Shown here piece after piece: positions 51,464 through 59,997 of a DNA stretch of 64,000 nucleotides (its first letter is position 1; each line of letters opens with the position of its first letter). The notes beneath the pieces are model-generated. The model was not told the origin of the DNA, searched no databases, and worked only from the letters and a program-made list of their open reading frames with translations. The translations under genes and the position numbers were made by a program. The DNA lies in assembly GCA_012729455.1 (NCBI GenBank), contig JAAYDC010000001.1, forward strand, positions 42,482 to 106,481, in the 5' to 3' direction. Source of the DNA: Chloroflexota bacterium. GTDB lineage: Bacteria; Chloroflexota; Anaerolineae; UBA1429.

Positions 51464-54388
51464 ATGCCGAGTTGGTTACAGCGCTTTATAACTGTTGATC
51501 CTGCTAATCCGCGAGCTGCCTATACCCGATGGGGGCTGACAGCCTTTGCCGTCGTGGTAGTGGTTGCGGTGCTCTTTGTACCGCCTTTTTCGCTTGTTCA
51601 ACGTGTATTTCATACTGACTATGCCCCCATCACGCCCGCTAATGGCGGATCCACCAGCTTGGGCGAGCTTGCTGTTGTGCAGGTAGCGCCCGGAGGTACC
51701 AGCGGCAGAGGCCGTTTTCTGCTGACCTCATACAGCGGTGAACAGTTGGCTGCCCTCTCGGCAGATAGCCCCGAGCGCAGCATGCTTTCGGAGCTGCCCG
51801 CCGAGGTGATCGGCCGCGGGGCGCTTTACCGTCTGCTAATGAGCGGCACGCAGCCCACGACTGCCACTATCACGCTCCCTCTGCCCGCGGACCTGACCCC
51901 GCCGCATCTGGCTGATCTCTACGCCTGGGATGGTTCAAGCTGGCGTTGGCAGCCCTCCCAGCCGACGACCGATGGGCGTGCCCTTACCAGCACAAGTGTT
52001 CCGCTTTACACGGCTTATCTGGTGACCCAAGCACAGCCGCAACCGTTGCGCCTGATCGAGCTGGGCGCTGACGCGGCCGAGGCAGATAGTGTTATCCGTT
52101 ACCGTGTCACTCCTCCGACCATCCTGAACGCCGATGGGTCGCTCGCGGAGTTACCCAAGGCGCCGGTAGCTGCCGATGACGTGCTGCTGAGCATTGACAC
52201 GACGAAAGCCGGCTTACCAGCATTGCTGGGCGATGCGGCAAAGCAGCCGGCGCTTATCACTGAGCTGCAGGTCGCGGCCCAGACCTACGGCGGGCTTGAG
52301 CTGCAGTTGGCTGCGGATACAGCGACTGATCCTACACTGCCCGATTTTATTGGCGAACTGGCCGACAACCTGCGCACCCAGAACAAGACCCTGGCGCTGC
52401 GCCTCGACCTCGAATCCGCCTCAAAAGCAGCTCAGCTGGCCAGCTTGGCGGCCAAAGCCGACCTGGTGAATGCCGCCATGCCTGCGGATCCTCGGGTATT
52501 GGACGAGTCCGCCCTGAGTGGCGCGTTACGAGCCCTTACTCAGGCAGTCGATCGCCGCAAGGTTAACCTGCTCAGCAGCGCCTATAGCTGCCATCTCGAA
52601 GGCGATGCCACGCAACCCCTCAGCTACAAGCGGGCACTGGGGTTGCTGGTAGATGACGCATCGACTGAAAACAAGGGCATTGCGCTGCCTTCGGGCTCGC
52701 TGACGGTCACGATTCCTGCTTTGGACGCCGCCAAGATGCAATACGACGCCGCGCGCGGCCTCAGCTGGTTCAACCTGCCCGATAAGAGCACCGTTTGGCT
52801 GGCCAATCGTGCCAGTGTGCTCGCCGTCACGCGCCTGGCAAGTCAATATGCCCTCGGCGGGGTAGCCATAGACGGTCTGCATGACCCCGAAAACGACCCG
52901 ACCATCCTGGCAGCGCTAAAAGACGTACAAGCCAGTGTCCCCGCTACCGCGCCCAGGTACGCGATCGTGTGGACGGTCACCGACCGCTCTGGCAAGGTGG
53001 TGATCGATCACATCACGACCCTGGTGGAACCAAAGTTGGCCTGGCGCGCCCCAGCTGTGCCAGGTGAGTATACCATCCGCGGTGCTCTCTCAGATGACGG
53101 CGGCCAGACCAACCTGGGTGATGTGGCCAATATCCTATTCCGTGTGCCCAGCCTGACGGCTACGCCCTCCCCGGATATCTCAGCCACCTCAGAGCTGAAC
53201 AGCACGCCCACTGCAACTGAGACGCCCTCGGGTACCCTGACGCCCACGCCCACCATCGACCCGAACGCGACCCTCACGCCCACGCCGGAAGCGACTGCCA
53301 CCCCAGAACCGACCACACCGCCTGCGCCAGTCAATGCCCCGCCTCCCAGCGGCGGTAGCGGCTTTGGCTATGGAATCCAGGCGGACTTTATCTCGGATGG
53401 CGATTATGCCCGGTTGTTTGGCGCCATCAACGAGCTGGGCTTGAGATGGGTCAAGCAGCAGGTCGAGTGGTTCCGTTACAATCCTGCTCCCGGCGTTTAT
53501 GACTGGGGTGCGCTGGATCGCCTGGTCGATACTGCCAACGCCAATGGCATTAATGTGATGTTCAGCGTGGTCAAGGCTCCCAGTTGGGCACGCCCGGCGG
53601 GTGATACCGAACAGGGACCTCCGGCTGACCCCGCCACCTATGCCGCCTTTGTAGGAGAGATGGCGGCACGCTACCGCGGCCGTGTGCGCGCCTACGAGAT
53701 CTGGAACGAACAGAACCTCTACTATGAGTGGGGAGGACGCGGCGGCAAGCTCAGCGCGGCGCGTTATGTCGAGCTTTTAGCGGCTGCCTATGCTGCCATC
53801 AAGACCAACGACCCGAATGCGATCGTAATCAGCGGAGCGCTCACCCCCACCGGCGTGACAGATTACGACATTTCGGTGGACGATCGTCTCTATCTCGAAC
53901 AGATGTACCAAGCCGGGCTGGCACGTTACTGCGACGCGGTCGGCATCCATCCCAGCGGATTCAACAATCCGCCGGAAGCCAACTGGTACGACTGGAGCGA
54001 TAGTAGCGCGCCCAGTTTCAAGGGGCATCCCAGCTTTTTCTTCCGCTCCAATATGGAGGCTTACCGTAACATCATGGTAGCATATGGCGACGGCTGGAAA
54101 AAACTGTGGGTGACAGAGTTCGGCTGGGCCAGCGTGGATGGCCTTGGGGTTGGACCTGCTTACGGCTATGGTTACGCAGCCGATAACTCTGAGGCTGAAC
54201 AGGCCGCCTGGATTACCACCGCCTACCGCATGGGCGCTAACTGGGGTTGGGTTGGACCCATGTTTCTATGGAACCTGAACTTTGCACCCGTCTCGGGTCC
54301 CAGCGACGAAAAGGCCGCCTTTGGCATCGTGCGCGCGGATTGGAGCCCGCGTCCCGCCTATGCAGCCATCCGTGATATGCGTAAGTGA
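51464..54388 (+). CDS. large anchored multi-domain protein with GH18-like and GH39/GH5-like modules
   Basis: A 974-residue protein: N-terminal membrane anchor (about 22-45: TAFAVVVVVAVLFVPPF), a beta domain (to about 200), a GH18-like barrel remnant (about 230-495, with NLLSSAYSCHLEGD and YALGGVAIDGLHDPEND), an Ig-like domain (about 500-560), a Thr/Pro-rich linker (about 565-630, TPTPT repeats) and a C-terminal clan-A glycosidase-like domain (about 635-974). The last has the acid/base motif YEIWNEQNLYYEWGG and the candidate nucleophile in WVTEFGWASVDG. The GH18 part lacks a clear DxxDxDxE, so it may bind rather than cut. Extracytoplasmic glycan binding or cleavage. CAGGAG precedes the ATG at 51464. 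Confidence 0.75.
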   Translation: MPSWLQRFITVDPANPRAAYTRWGLTAFAVVVVVAVLFVPPFSLVQRVFHTDYAPITPANGGSTSLGELAVVQVAPGGTSGRGRFLLTSYSGEQLAALSADSPERSMLSELPAEVIGRGALYRLLMSGTQPTTATITLPLPADLTPPHLADLYAWDGSSWRWQPSQPTTDGRALTSTSVPLYTAYLVTQAQPQPLRLIELGADAAEADSVIRYRVTPPTILNADGSLAELPKAPVAADDVLLSIDTTKAGLPALLGDAAKQPALITELQVAAQTYGGLELQLAADTATDPTLPDFIGELADNLRTQNKTLALRLDLESASKAAQLASLAAKADLVNAAMPADPRVLDESALSGALRALTQAVDRRKVNLLSSAYSCHLEGDATQPLSYKRALGLLVDDASTENKGIALPSGSLTVTIPALDAAKMQYDAARGLSWFNLPDKSTVWLANRASVLAVTRLASQYALGGVAIDGLHDPENDPTILAALKDVQASVPATAPRYAIVWTVTDRSGKVVIDHITTLVEPKLAWRAPAVPGEYTIRGALSDDGGQTNLGDVANILFRVPSLTATPSPDISATSELNSTPTATETPSGTLTPTPTIDPNATLTPTPEATATPEPTTPPAPVNAPPPSGGSGFGYGIQADFISDGDYARLFGAINELGLRWVKQQVEWFRYNPAPGVYDWGALDRLVDTANANGINVMFSVVKAPSWARPAGDTEQGPPADPATYAAFVGEMAARYRGRVRAYEIWNEQNLYYEWGGRGGKLSAARYVELLAAAYAAIKTNDPNAIVISGALTPTGVTDYDISVDDRLYLEQMYQAGLARYCDAVGIHPSGFNNPPEANWYDWSDSSAPSFKGHPSFFFRSNMEAYRNIMVAYGDGWKKLWVTEFGWASVDGLGVGPAYGYGYAADNSEAEQAAWITTAYRMGANWGWVGPMFLWNLNFAPVSGPSDEKAAFGIVRADWSPRPAYAAIRDMRK

Positions 54389-54405
54389 CAAGGAGTGCTA
54401 TTACT

Positions 54406-55653
54406 GTGAAGGACTCGTTACGCGATGTGCTTTTGCTGCTGACGGCGATCACGCTGGTGGCTCTGACGGCGTGTTCGAATCCCGCCGCGCCGGCCAGCGA
54501 ACCCAGCGCACCGACTGAACCAACTGCCGAAGAGACCCTCTACCCTACCATTACGCCCGAAGGTGTCGAGGCCAAAGCAGAGCTGACTCCGACCGCCCGG
54601 CCTCTGCCGCCGCCGCAGGAAAAGGTGTTGGCCTCGCCTGAATATGGTATGCAGGTATTTCCCTGGTGGCGCCCCGAAGTGGGCAGCCGCGACATGCAGG
54701 TGGTGCGTGATGCCGGCTTTACGTGGGTCAAGGTGGGCTTTGGTTGGCGTGAGATTGAGGGTGCCGCAAAAGGAGCCTTTGACTGGACGCGCACCGACAT
54801 GATCGTCGATATGGCCAACGATATCGGCGTCAAGCTGCTGATCCGCATCGACCACCAGCCCGAATGGGCTGGCGGAGGCTTTCCGCTCAACGGCCCGCCC
54901 GATAATATGCAGGACCTGGGAGATTTCCTCACCGCCTTAGCTCAGCGCTACAAGGGACGGGTCAACGCCTATCAGATCTGGAACGAGCCCAATCTTGCAC
55001 GTGAATGGGGCGGACAAACGCCCGACCCGGCTGGCTTTGCCGAAATGCTCAAAGTGGCTTACGCCGCCATCAAGTCTCAGGATGACAACGCCCTGGTAAT
55101 CAGCGGCGGCCTCAGCCCCACAGGCACCTGGGATGCAGAGAACCGCCCTGACGACTGGTATCTCGAGACGCTCTACATCGACATGGATAACAACTCGGAC
55201 GGCTACTTTGACCTGCTGGGCTTGCACGCCCCTGGCTTCAAGGTCTCGCCCGAGACCGATCCGGCTGAAGTCGAGGCCGACCCGGAGCTGGGCGGCACGC
55301 GCGCGTTCTGCTTCCGCCACATCGAAGATATGCGCCAGATCATGGTGCAATATGGCGACAAAGACAAGCAGATCGCCATCCTCGAGTTCGGCTGGACCTC
55401 AGACCCGCGCCAGGATTCGCCTTATGCCTGGCACGCCGTCTCGGAAGAGTCCAAAGCCGACTACCTGGTCCGCGCTTACCAGTATGCCGAGGAAAACTGG
55501 TCGCCCTGGATCGGGTTAATGAACCTGATCTATATCGTTGACCCGGATTGGACTCAAGACAACGAGCAGTATTGGTGGGCCATCAGCGATCCTGGCTATC
55601 CCGATTTCATCGCCCGCCCGGCCTACAACGCCCTTAAAGAGATGCCCAAATAG
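54406..55653 (+). CDS. glycosidase-like lipoprotein, paralogue of the preceding C-terminal domain
   Basis: A 415-residue lipoprotein: signal with lipobox LVALTAC (about residue 24), a Pro/Thr/Glu-rich spacer to about 75, then the same clan-A barrel as the previous gene. YQIWNEPNLAREWGG (acid/base Glu) and ILEFGWTSDPRQ (candidate nucleophile Glu) are intact. Start is the GTG at 54406, ten bases after AAGGAG, 17 nt downstream of the previous stop. The two are a tandem duplication in which one copy gained the long N-terminal half. Followed by a terminator. Confidence 0.82.
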   Translation: MKDSLRDVLLLLTAITLVALTACSNPAAPASEPSAPTEPTAEETLYPTITPEGVEAKAELTPTARPLPPPQEKVLASPEYGMQVFPWWRPEVGSRDMQVVRDAGFTWVKVGFGWREIEGAAKGAFDWTRTDMIVDMANDIGVKLLIRIDHQPEWAGGGFPLNGPPDNMQDLGDFLTALAQRYKGRVNAYQIWNEPNLAREWGGQTPDPAGFAEMLKVAYAAIKSQDDNALVISGGLSPTGTWDAENRPDDWYLETLYIDMDNNSDGYFDLLGLHAPGFKVSPETDPAEVEADPELGGTRAFCFRHIEDMRQIMVQYGDKDKQIAILEFGWTSDPRQDSPYAWHAVSEESKADYLVRAYQYAEENWSPWIGLMNLIYIVDPDWTQDNEQYWWAISDPGYPDFIARPAYNALKEMPK

Positions 55654-55669
55654 GACTGTACCAGATACA

Positions 55670-55704
55670 AACAGGGCTGGCATTCATCGCCAGTCCTGTT
55701 TTTG
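55670..55704 (+). terminator. intrinsic terminator
   Basis: AACAGGGCTGGC (55670-55681) pairs with GCCAGTCCTGTT (55689-55700) with one G-T wobble, followed by a T-run. Ends the tandem glycosidase operon. Confidence 0.85.
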
Positions 55705-55721
55705 TTCCGTTAGTCAATGAT

Positions 55722-56879
55722 CTAGCTAGGCATCACCACATCGCAGTAGCAGCGTGTCTCGGCGGATTCGCGCGCCCACAGGCAGGTGAGGGCGCTCAGC
55801 ACGCCGGCCTCGATCGGGCTGCGCGAGGGTGTGCCATCTCGCATGGCATGTAAAAAATCGAGGCACAGCTCGCGGTCACCGCCAAAGTGTGGCATCTCGC
55901 CGGTAAACGTAATCGTATCTACCGCCGGCGTGCGGTGCTTGAAGACCTTGATGACGTTTTCGTACCAGTCGAAAAAGATAGTGCCCTCGTAGCCGTAAAA
56001 GCGGGCGCCGCGCTGGCCAGCAGCGTTGCGCGCAAAGACATTTTGGGTGTAGGAAACCTGGGCGCCATCCTCATACTCGATGATGACACTGCTGATATCT
56101 TCGTTACGGATCTCTTTGCTGAACACGCACATGCGCTCGGATTGCATGTTGACTTGCATACCCTGGAAGCGCTCGTAAAAGAGGTTGAATGGGCTTTCGG
56201 AGCAGGTCTCGAACTCGTCGCAATCGACGCAGCGCAGATCGTGCGGTTTGTCGCCGCCGTAAACCAGCAGGGCCTTCATGGCGCACAGCTGCTTGGGCTT
56301 TTGCCCCATCACATAGGTGATATAGTCGAGGTCGTGAGTGGCTTTCTGCAGAAAGAGCCCGCCCATCAGCTCATAGTTGCGGTACCAGTGGTAGAAATAC
56401 ACGTCACCATAAGGTACATCGTTAAAGGCCACCACCTGTTCGATCTGGCCGATCGTGCCGGCCTCGATCATCTCTTTAATAGTCTGTATATGCACCGTCA
56501 GTCTCAGCGGAAATGAGACCACTGTCGGAGCCGGATAGTTGCGAAAGGCAGCATCTAACCGCTTGATCTGATCAAAGGTGGTCGCCACCGGCTTTTCCAA
56601 AAAGAGCGGCAGCTTGTACTGTGCTACCAGGCAGGCCATATCGGTATGCAGGTGGCAGCGCGTGCCGATCATCACCCCATCCAGTCCGCCGGCAGCGAGC
56701 ATCGCCTCAGCGCTGTCATAGTAGATGGTGTCCTCAAGGAAGGGGTCGTTTGCGGCCTGAATCTCGGCAGCACGCGGGTCGGTAATGGCGGCTACGCGAT
56801 AAGGTATGCCAAACATCCCCAAGGCTTTGGCCATTGATGAAACCCGTCCGCCATAGCCGATAATGCCTACATTCAACAT
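55722..56879 (-). CDS. Gfo/Idh/MocA family oxidoreductase with Cys motif
   Basis: A 385-residue NAD(P)-dependent dehydrogenase: GIIGYGGRVSSMAKALGMF, VMIGTRCHLHTDMACL, Lys-Pro in LFLEKPVATTFDQIK, and the histidine-bearing HDLDYITY of the substrate domain. It also contains RCVDCDEFETCSESP (C-x2-C-x6-C), a possible metal site that the other two family members here lack. Role in sugar oxidation is likely. Divergent from the GH2 gene. Confidence 0.88.
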   Translation of the reverse strand: MLNVGIIGYGGRVSSMAKALGMFGIPYRVAAITDPRAAEIQAANDPFLEDTIYYDSAEAMLAAGGLDGVMIGTRCHLHTDMACLVAQYKLPLFLEKPVATTFDQIKRLDAAFRNYPAPTVVSFPLRLTVHIQTIKEMIEAGTIGQIEQVVAFNDVPYGDVYFYHWYRNYELMGGLFLQKATHDLDYITYVMGQKPKQLCAMKALLVYGGDKPHDLRCVDCDEFETCSESPFNLFYERFQGMQVNMQSERMCVFSKEIRNEDISSVIIEYEDGAQVSYTQNVFARNAAGQRGARFYGYEGTIFFDWYENVIKVFKHRTPAVDTITFTGEMPHFGGDRELCLDFLHAMRDGTPSRSPIEAGVLSALTCLWARESAETRCYCDVVMPS

Positions 56880-56909
56880 GCGTGTGTATCCTCCGCTGAT
56901 GATGGCGCC

Positions 56910-56937
56910 ATTATAGACCCCTGACAGGTTCTGACAA
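56910..56937 (-). promoter_or_regulatory. promoter of Gfo/Idh/MocA gene
   Basis: Minus strand TTGTCA (56937-56932), 16 bp, TATAAT (56915-56910). One of the best promoter matches in the window. Confidence 0.7.
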
Positions 56938-56942
56938 GCGCA

Positions 56943-56970
56943 TTGCCGGATTCCGTGCTTGGGTTATAAT
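56943..56970 (+). promoter_or_regulatory. promoter of GH2 gene
   Basis: TTGCCG (56943-56948), 16 bp, TATAAT (56965-56970). It faces away from the Gfo/Idh/MocA promoter; the -35 elements are 5 bp apart, so one regulator could control both. Confidence 0.65.
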
Positions 56971-57004
56971 GGCCCTGCCCACAACCGATACGGAGTTCTT
57001 TTCT

Positions 57005-58696
57005 ATGCACCGAACCTTTAGGACCACGACGGCCCGCCGTCAGACCTATTTGGATGGCTATTGGGATTTCATCACCGATCCGCTCGACCAGGGCGTCGAC
57101 CAGGGCTGGTACAGCGACTTTCCGAGCGCCAGTCACCAGGTGTGGGTGCCAGGGGTCTGGAACACCCAGCGCGGCTTTCTGAACTATGAGGGCATCGCCT
57201 GGTACCGCACCAGCTTTGAAGTGATCGATTGCCGGGCACTGGCGATCTGTTTCGGCGCCGTCACCCACCTGGCCAACGTCTGGCTGGATGGCGAACTCCT
57301 CGGTGAGCACTATGGCGGTTTTTTACCTTTCAGCTTTCTGGTATCTCACCCCGAATGCCGGCGCCACGAGCTGGTGGTGCGTGTCGATAACACGCACGAT
57401 CTGACAGGCACGATCCCCTCAGCGCGCCTTGACTGGTTCAAGTATGGCGGTATCTTTCGCCCGGGTTGGGTCGAGGAACTCGCCCACGATGGCTACATCG
57501 CCTCATTACGCCTGACGGGCGGGGTCGAGGATGGCACCCCTACCCTGCAGGCAGCCGCCGAGCTCACCAACCTCACCGAGTTGCCGCTCGAGACGGATTG
57601 GACCTTGCAGATCGACGGGCGCACACTGCACCGCGAAAAGCTGCGCTTGAATCCGCTCGATACCATCCAGCGCACTGCCGAGCTACAGGTGCCGGATGCC
57701 GAACTGTGGTCCCCACAGCAGCCCCAGCTGTATACGGTGACGAGCACCTTTGGCTCTGATAACCTGATCGAGCGGGTCGGTTTTCGGCAGATCAGCGTGC
57801 AAGGCACCCAGGTACTCTTAAACGGCCAACCGCTGCGGTTGCACGGCGTGCACCGCCATGACGACCACCCCGAGTGGGGCTTTGCAGTGCCAGAACCGCT
57901 CACCCTGCGCGACCTCGAGATGATCGGCAGCCTGGGGCTTAATGCCCTGCGCAGCGCGCATTATCCCTCCGACCAGAGACTGCTGGATCTGTGCGATGAG
58001 CGCGGAATCATGGTGATCGAAGAGATCCCGCTCTCTGATTTCAGTGCTCAGCAGCTGGCGCTCAGCCTGATCGGTGACCGCGCCTCGGCTATGCTGTGGG
58101 CCATGATCCAGCGCGACATCCATCACCCATGTATTTGGGCCTGGAGCCTGCTCAACGAATGCGAGACTAACTCGCAAGAGGGCTATGCGGTGGTCGAGCG
58201 CCTGGCAGCCACCGCGCGCGAGACGGATCCCTCGCGGCCGATCACCTTTGCCAGCCGTGATGCGCTCAACGACATCAGCTTTGAGCTGGTAGATTTCGTG
58301 ACAGTGAACTCGTTCATCGGCTGGTATACCTTTGATATGACCCTGCCAGCCTTCCTCGACCGCATCCGTGCGCGCATCGGCGACAAACCGCTCCTGATTG
58401 GCGAATTTGGCGCAGAAGGCCTGTATGGCACGCGCACTCTCGAAGAGGATATCATGTGGAGCGAGGAATACCAGCGCAAGGTGGTCTGTGAGCAGACAAA
58501 ATACTTGCTGGGACGCCGCGATATCATCGGATTTTACATCTGGCAATTTGCCGATTCGCGCTCCGATGGCGAGCTTTATGCTCTCGGTCGCCCGCGCAGC
58601 TATAACAACAAAGGTCTGTTGGATGAATACCGGCATCCTAAACTGGTGTACTATGCCCTGCGCGATCTCTTAACTAATGCACATCAAGGTTGTTAA
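57005..58696 (+). CDS. GH2 family glycosidase, beta-glucuronidase-like
   Basis: A 563-residue three-domain GH2 enzyme: N-terminal jelly roll (VPGVWNTQRGFLNYEGIAWY, ANVWLDGELLGEHYGGFLPF), immunoglobulin domain (about 170-265) and TIM barrel. The barrel shows LRLHGVHRHDDHPEWG, the acid/base Glu in WSLLNECETNSQEG and the nucleophile in KPLLIGEFGAEGLYG. Size and motifs are closest to beta-glucuronidases. No signal peptide. The ATG at 57005 is used with GGAG nine bases upstream, because the earlier in-frame ATG lies in the promoter. Followed after 24 nt by a DUF362 gene. Confidence 0.88.
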   Translation: MHRTFRTTTARRQTYLDGYWDFITDPLDQGVDQGWYSDFPSASHQVWVPGVWNTQRGFLNYEGIAWYRTSFEVIDCRALAICFGAVTHLANVWLDGELLGEHYGGFLPFSFLVSHPECRRHELVVRVDNTHDLTGTIPSARLDWFKYGGIFRPGWVEELAHDGYIASLRLTGGVEDGTPTLQAAAELTNLTELPLETDWTLQIDGRTLHREKLRLNPLDTIQRTAELQVPDAELWSPQQPQLYTVTSTFGSDNLIERVGFRQISVQGTQVLLNGQPLRLHGVHRHDDHPEWGFAVPEPLTLRDLEMIGSLGLNALRSAHYPSDQRLLDLCDERGIMVIEEIPLSDFSAQQLALSLIGDRASAMLWAMIQRDIHHPCIWAWSLLNECETNSQEGYAVVERLAATARETDPSRPITFASRDALNDISFELVDFVTVNSFIGWYTFDMTLPAFLDRIRARIGDKPLLIGEFGAEGLYGTRTLEEDIMWSEEYQRKVVCEQTKYLLGRRDIIGFYIWQFADSRSDGELYALGRPRSYNNKGLLDEYRHPKLVYYALRDLLTNAHQGC

Positions 58697-58720
58697 TATG
58701 TTTGCTGGGGTTGATGCGAG

Positions 58721-59947
58721 ATGACAGATGTCCGATTCAAGGTACGTGCCGTACACTGTGCTTATGATGCCGAGGACGAGGCCGTTTATGAGGCCTTGTG
58801 CCGAGCGGTGGATCCGCTTGATCGATCCTGGGCCAAGCTCAAGGCTGCTAGAAAGATTGCGATCAAGTTCAACCAAGATTGGCCGCCCGCCAAAGTGGTA
58901 CGCTATGAGGGCCAGCTGCAGGAGCTGGTCAGCGAAAAGGTAGCGCGCGCCCTTTTGCGTGTCCTGCGCGAGCGCCTGAACGCCGAGATCGTCTCGTGTG
59001 ATACTTCTGTGCATGTCAAGGCCTACCGCAACCTGACTGTCCGAGAATGCATGACCCTGCCGGATGTCCTGGCCGAGTTCGATGTTCCGCACTATGACAT
59101 GAACCAGGTACCCTCCTCAGTCGTGCCGGTGCCTGGCGGCGGTTTCATGTTCCGCGAGTACCGCCTGCCCCAGCCGATCGTCGATGCTGACGAAACCATT
59201 TCGGTGCAGGTGATTAAAAACCACCGCTTTATGGGCACTACATTGTGCTTAAAGAACCTGTTCGGCCTGCTGCCGCAACAACCGCACTATCATGCACGTC
59301 AGTACTTTCATCATATCATCCGCATGTCGTACATCCTGCCGGATCTGGGGATCACGATTAACCCGGCGCTGAACATTCTGGATGGCCTGGTCTGCCAAGC
59401 GCGCTCCGAATGGGGCGGTGAGGGCCGCGTGGGCAACACCCTCCTGGCGGGCGACCATGTGATCGCCACCGATACCGTTGCTACCCACCTGATGGGTCAC
59501 GATCCCACAGAGGATTGGCCCACCCAGCCCTATGTGCGCGACCGCAACCCGTTGCTGGTGGCAGCTGAGGGCGGTTTTGGCACGGTAAAACTGGATGAGA
59601 TCGACTGGCAATCCGAGGTCTCAGCGCCGATTGCCGAGTTCGGTGTACACGAGACCGATTCGTACGAGACGATCCTCGAATGGCGCCGTTCGACCTGCGA
59701 ACAGGCCCTTTACTATCGCGACAACATGGCCAAATATCAGGCGCTCTATCCGGGGCAGTACATCATGCTACAAGATGGGCAGGTGGTCTGGCACGATGTC
59801 TCCAGCAACCTGACAATCTCACGCCGCATACTGGCCGGTACTTCGAAGGATTCGGCATTGTGGTTCAAGTTCGTCGATCCGGAAGAGCGCGAGAGCGAAC
59901 ACTTTGAGGTCTACGAGCAGGTACTCGAGGGCCTGCGCGGCCTCTAG
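58721..59947 (+). CDS. DUF362 domain protein
   Basis: A 408-residue soluble protein of the DUF362 group: KIAIKFNQDWPPA, VSCDTSVHVKAYRN, ISVQVIKNHRFMGTTLCLKN, LFGLLPQQPHYHARQYFH, and GDHVIATDTVATHLMG are the usual blocks. No ferredoxin cysteines follow, so this is the iron-sulfur-free form. Function is unknown. Probably co-transcribed with the GH2 enzyme. Confidence 0.8.
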   Translation: MTDVRFKVRAVHCAYDAEDEAVYEALCRAVDPLDRSWAKLKAARKIAIKFNQDWPPAKVVRYEGQLQELVSEKVARALLRVLRERLNAEIVSCDTSVHVKAYRNLTVRECMTLPDVLAEFDVPHYDMNQVPSSVVPVPGGGFMFREYRLPQPIVDADETISVQVIKNHRFMGTTLCLKNLFGLLPQQPHYHARQYFHHIIRMSYILPDLGITINPALNILDGLVCQARSEWGGEGRVGNTLLAGDHVIATDTVATHLMGHDPTEDWPTQPYVRDRNPLLVAAEGGFGTVKLDEIDWQSEVSAPIAEFGVHETDSYETILEWRRSTCEQALYYRDNMAKYQALYPGQYIMLQDGQVVWHDVSSNLTISRRILAGTSKDSALWFKFVDPEERESEHFEVYEQVLEGLRGL

Positions 59948-59997
59948 CGACCTGCTCGGTGATTAGTTAAGCATCAAGGGTGGCTGCCTGCAGGCAG

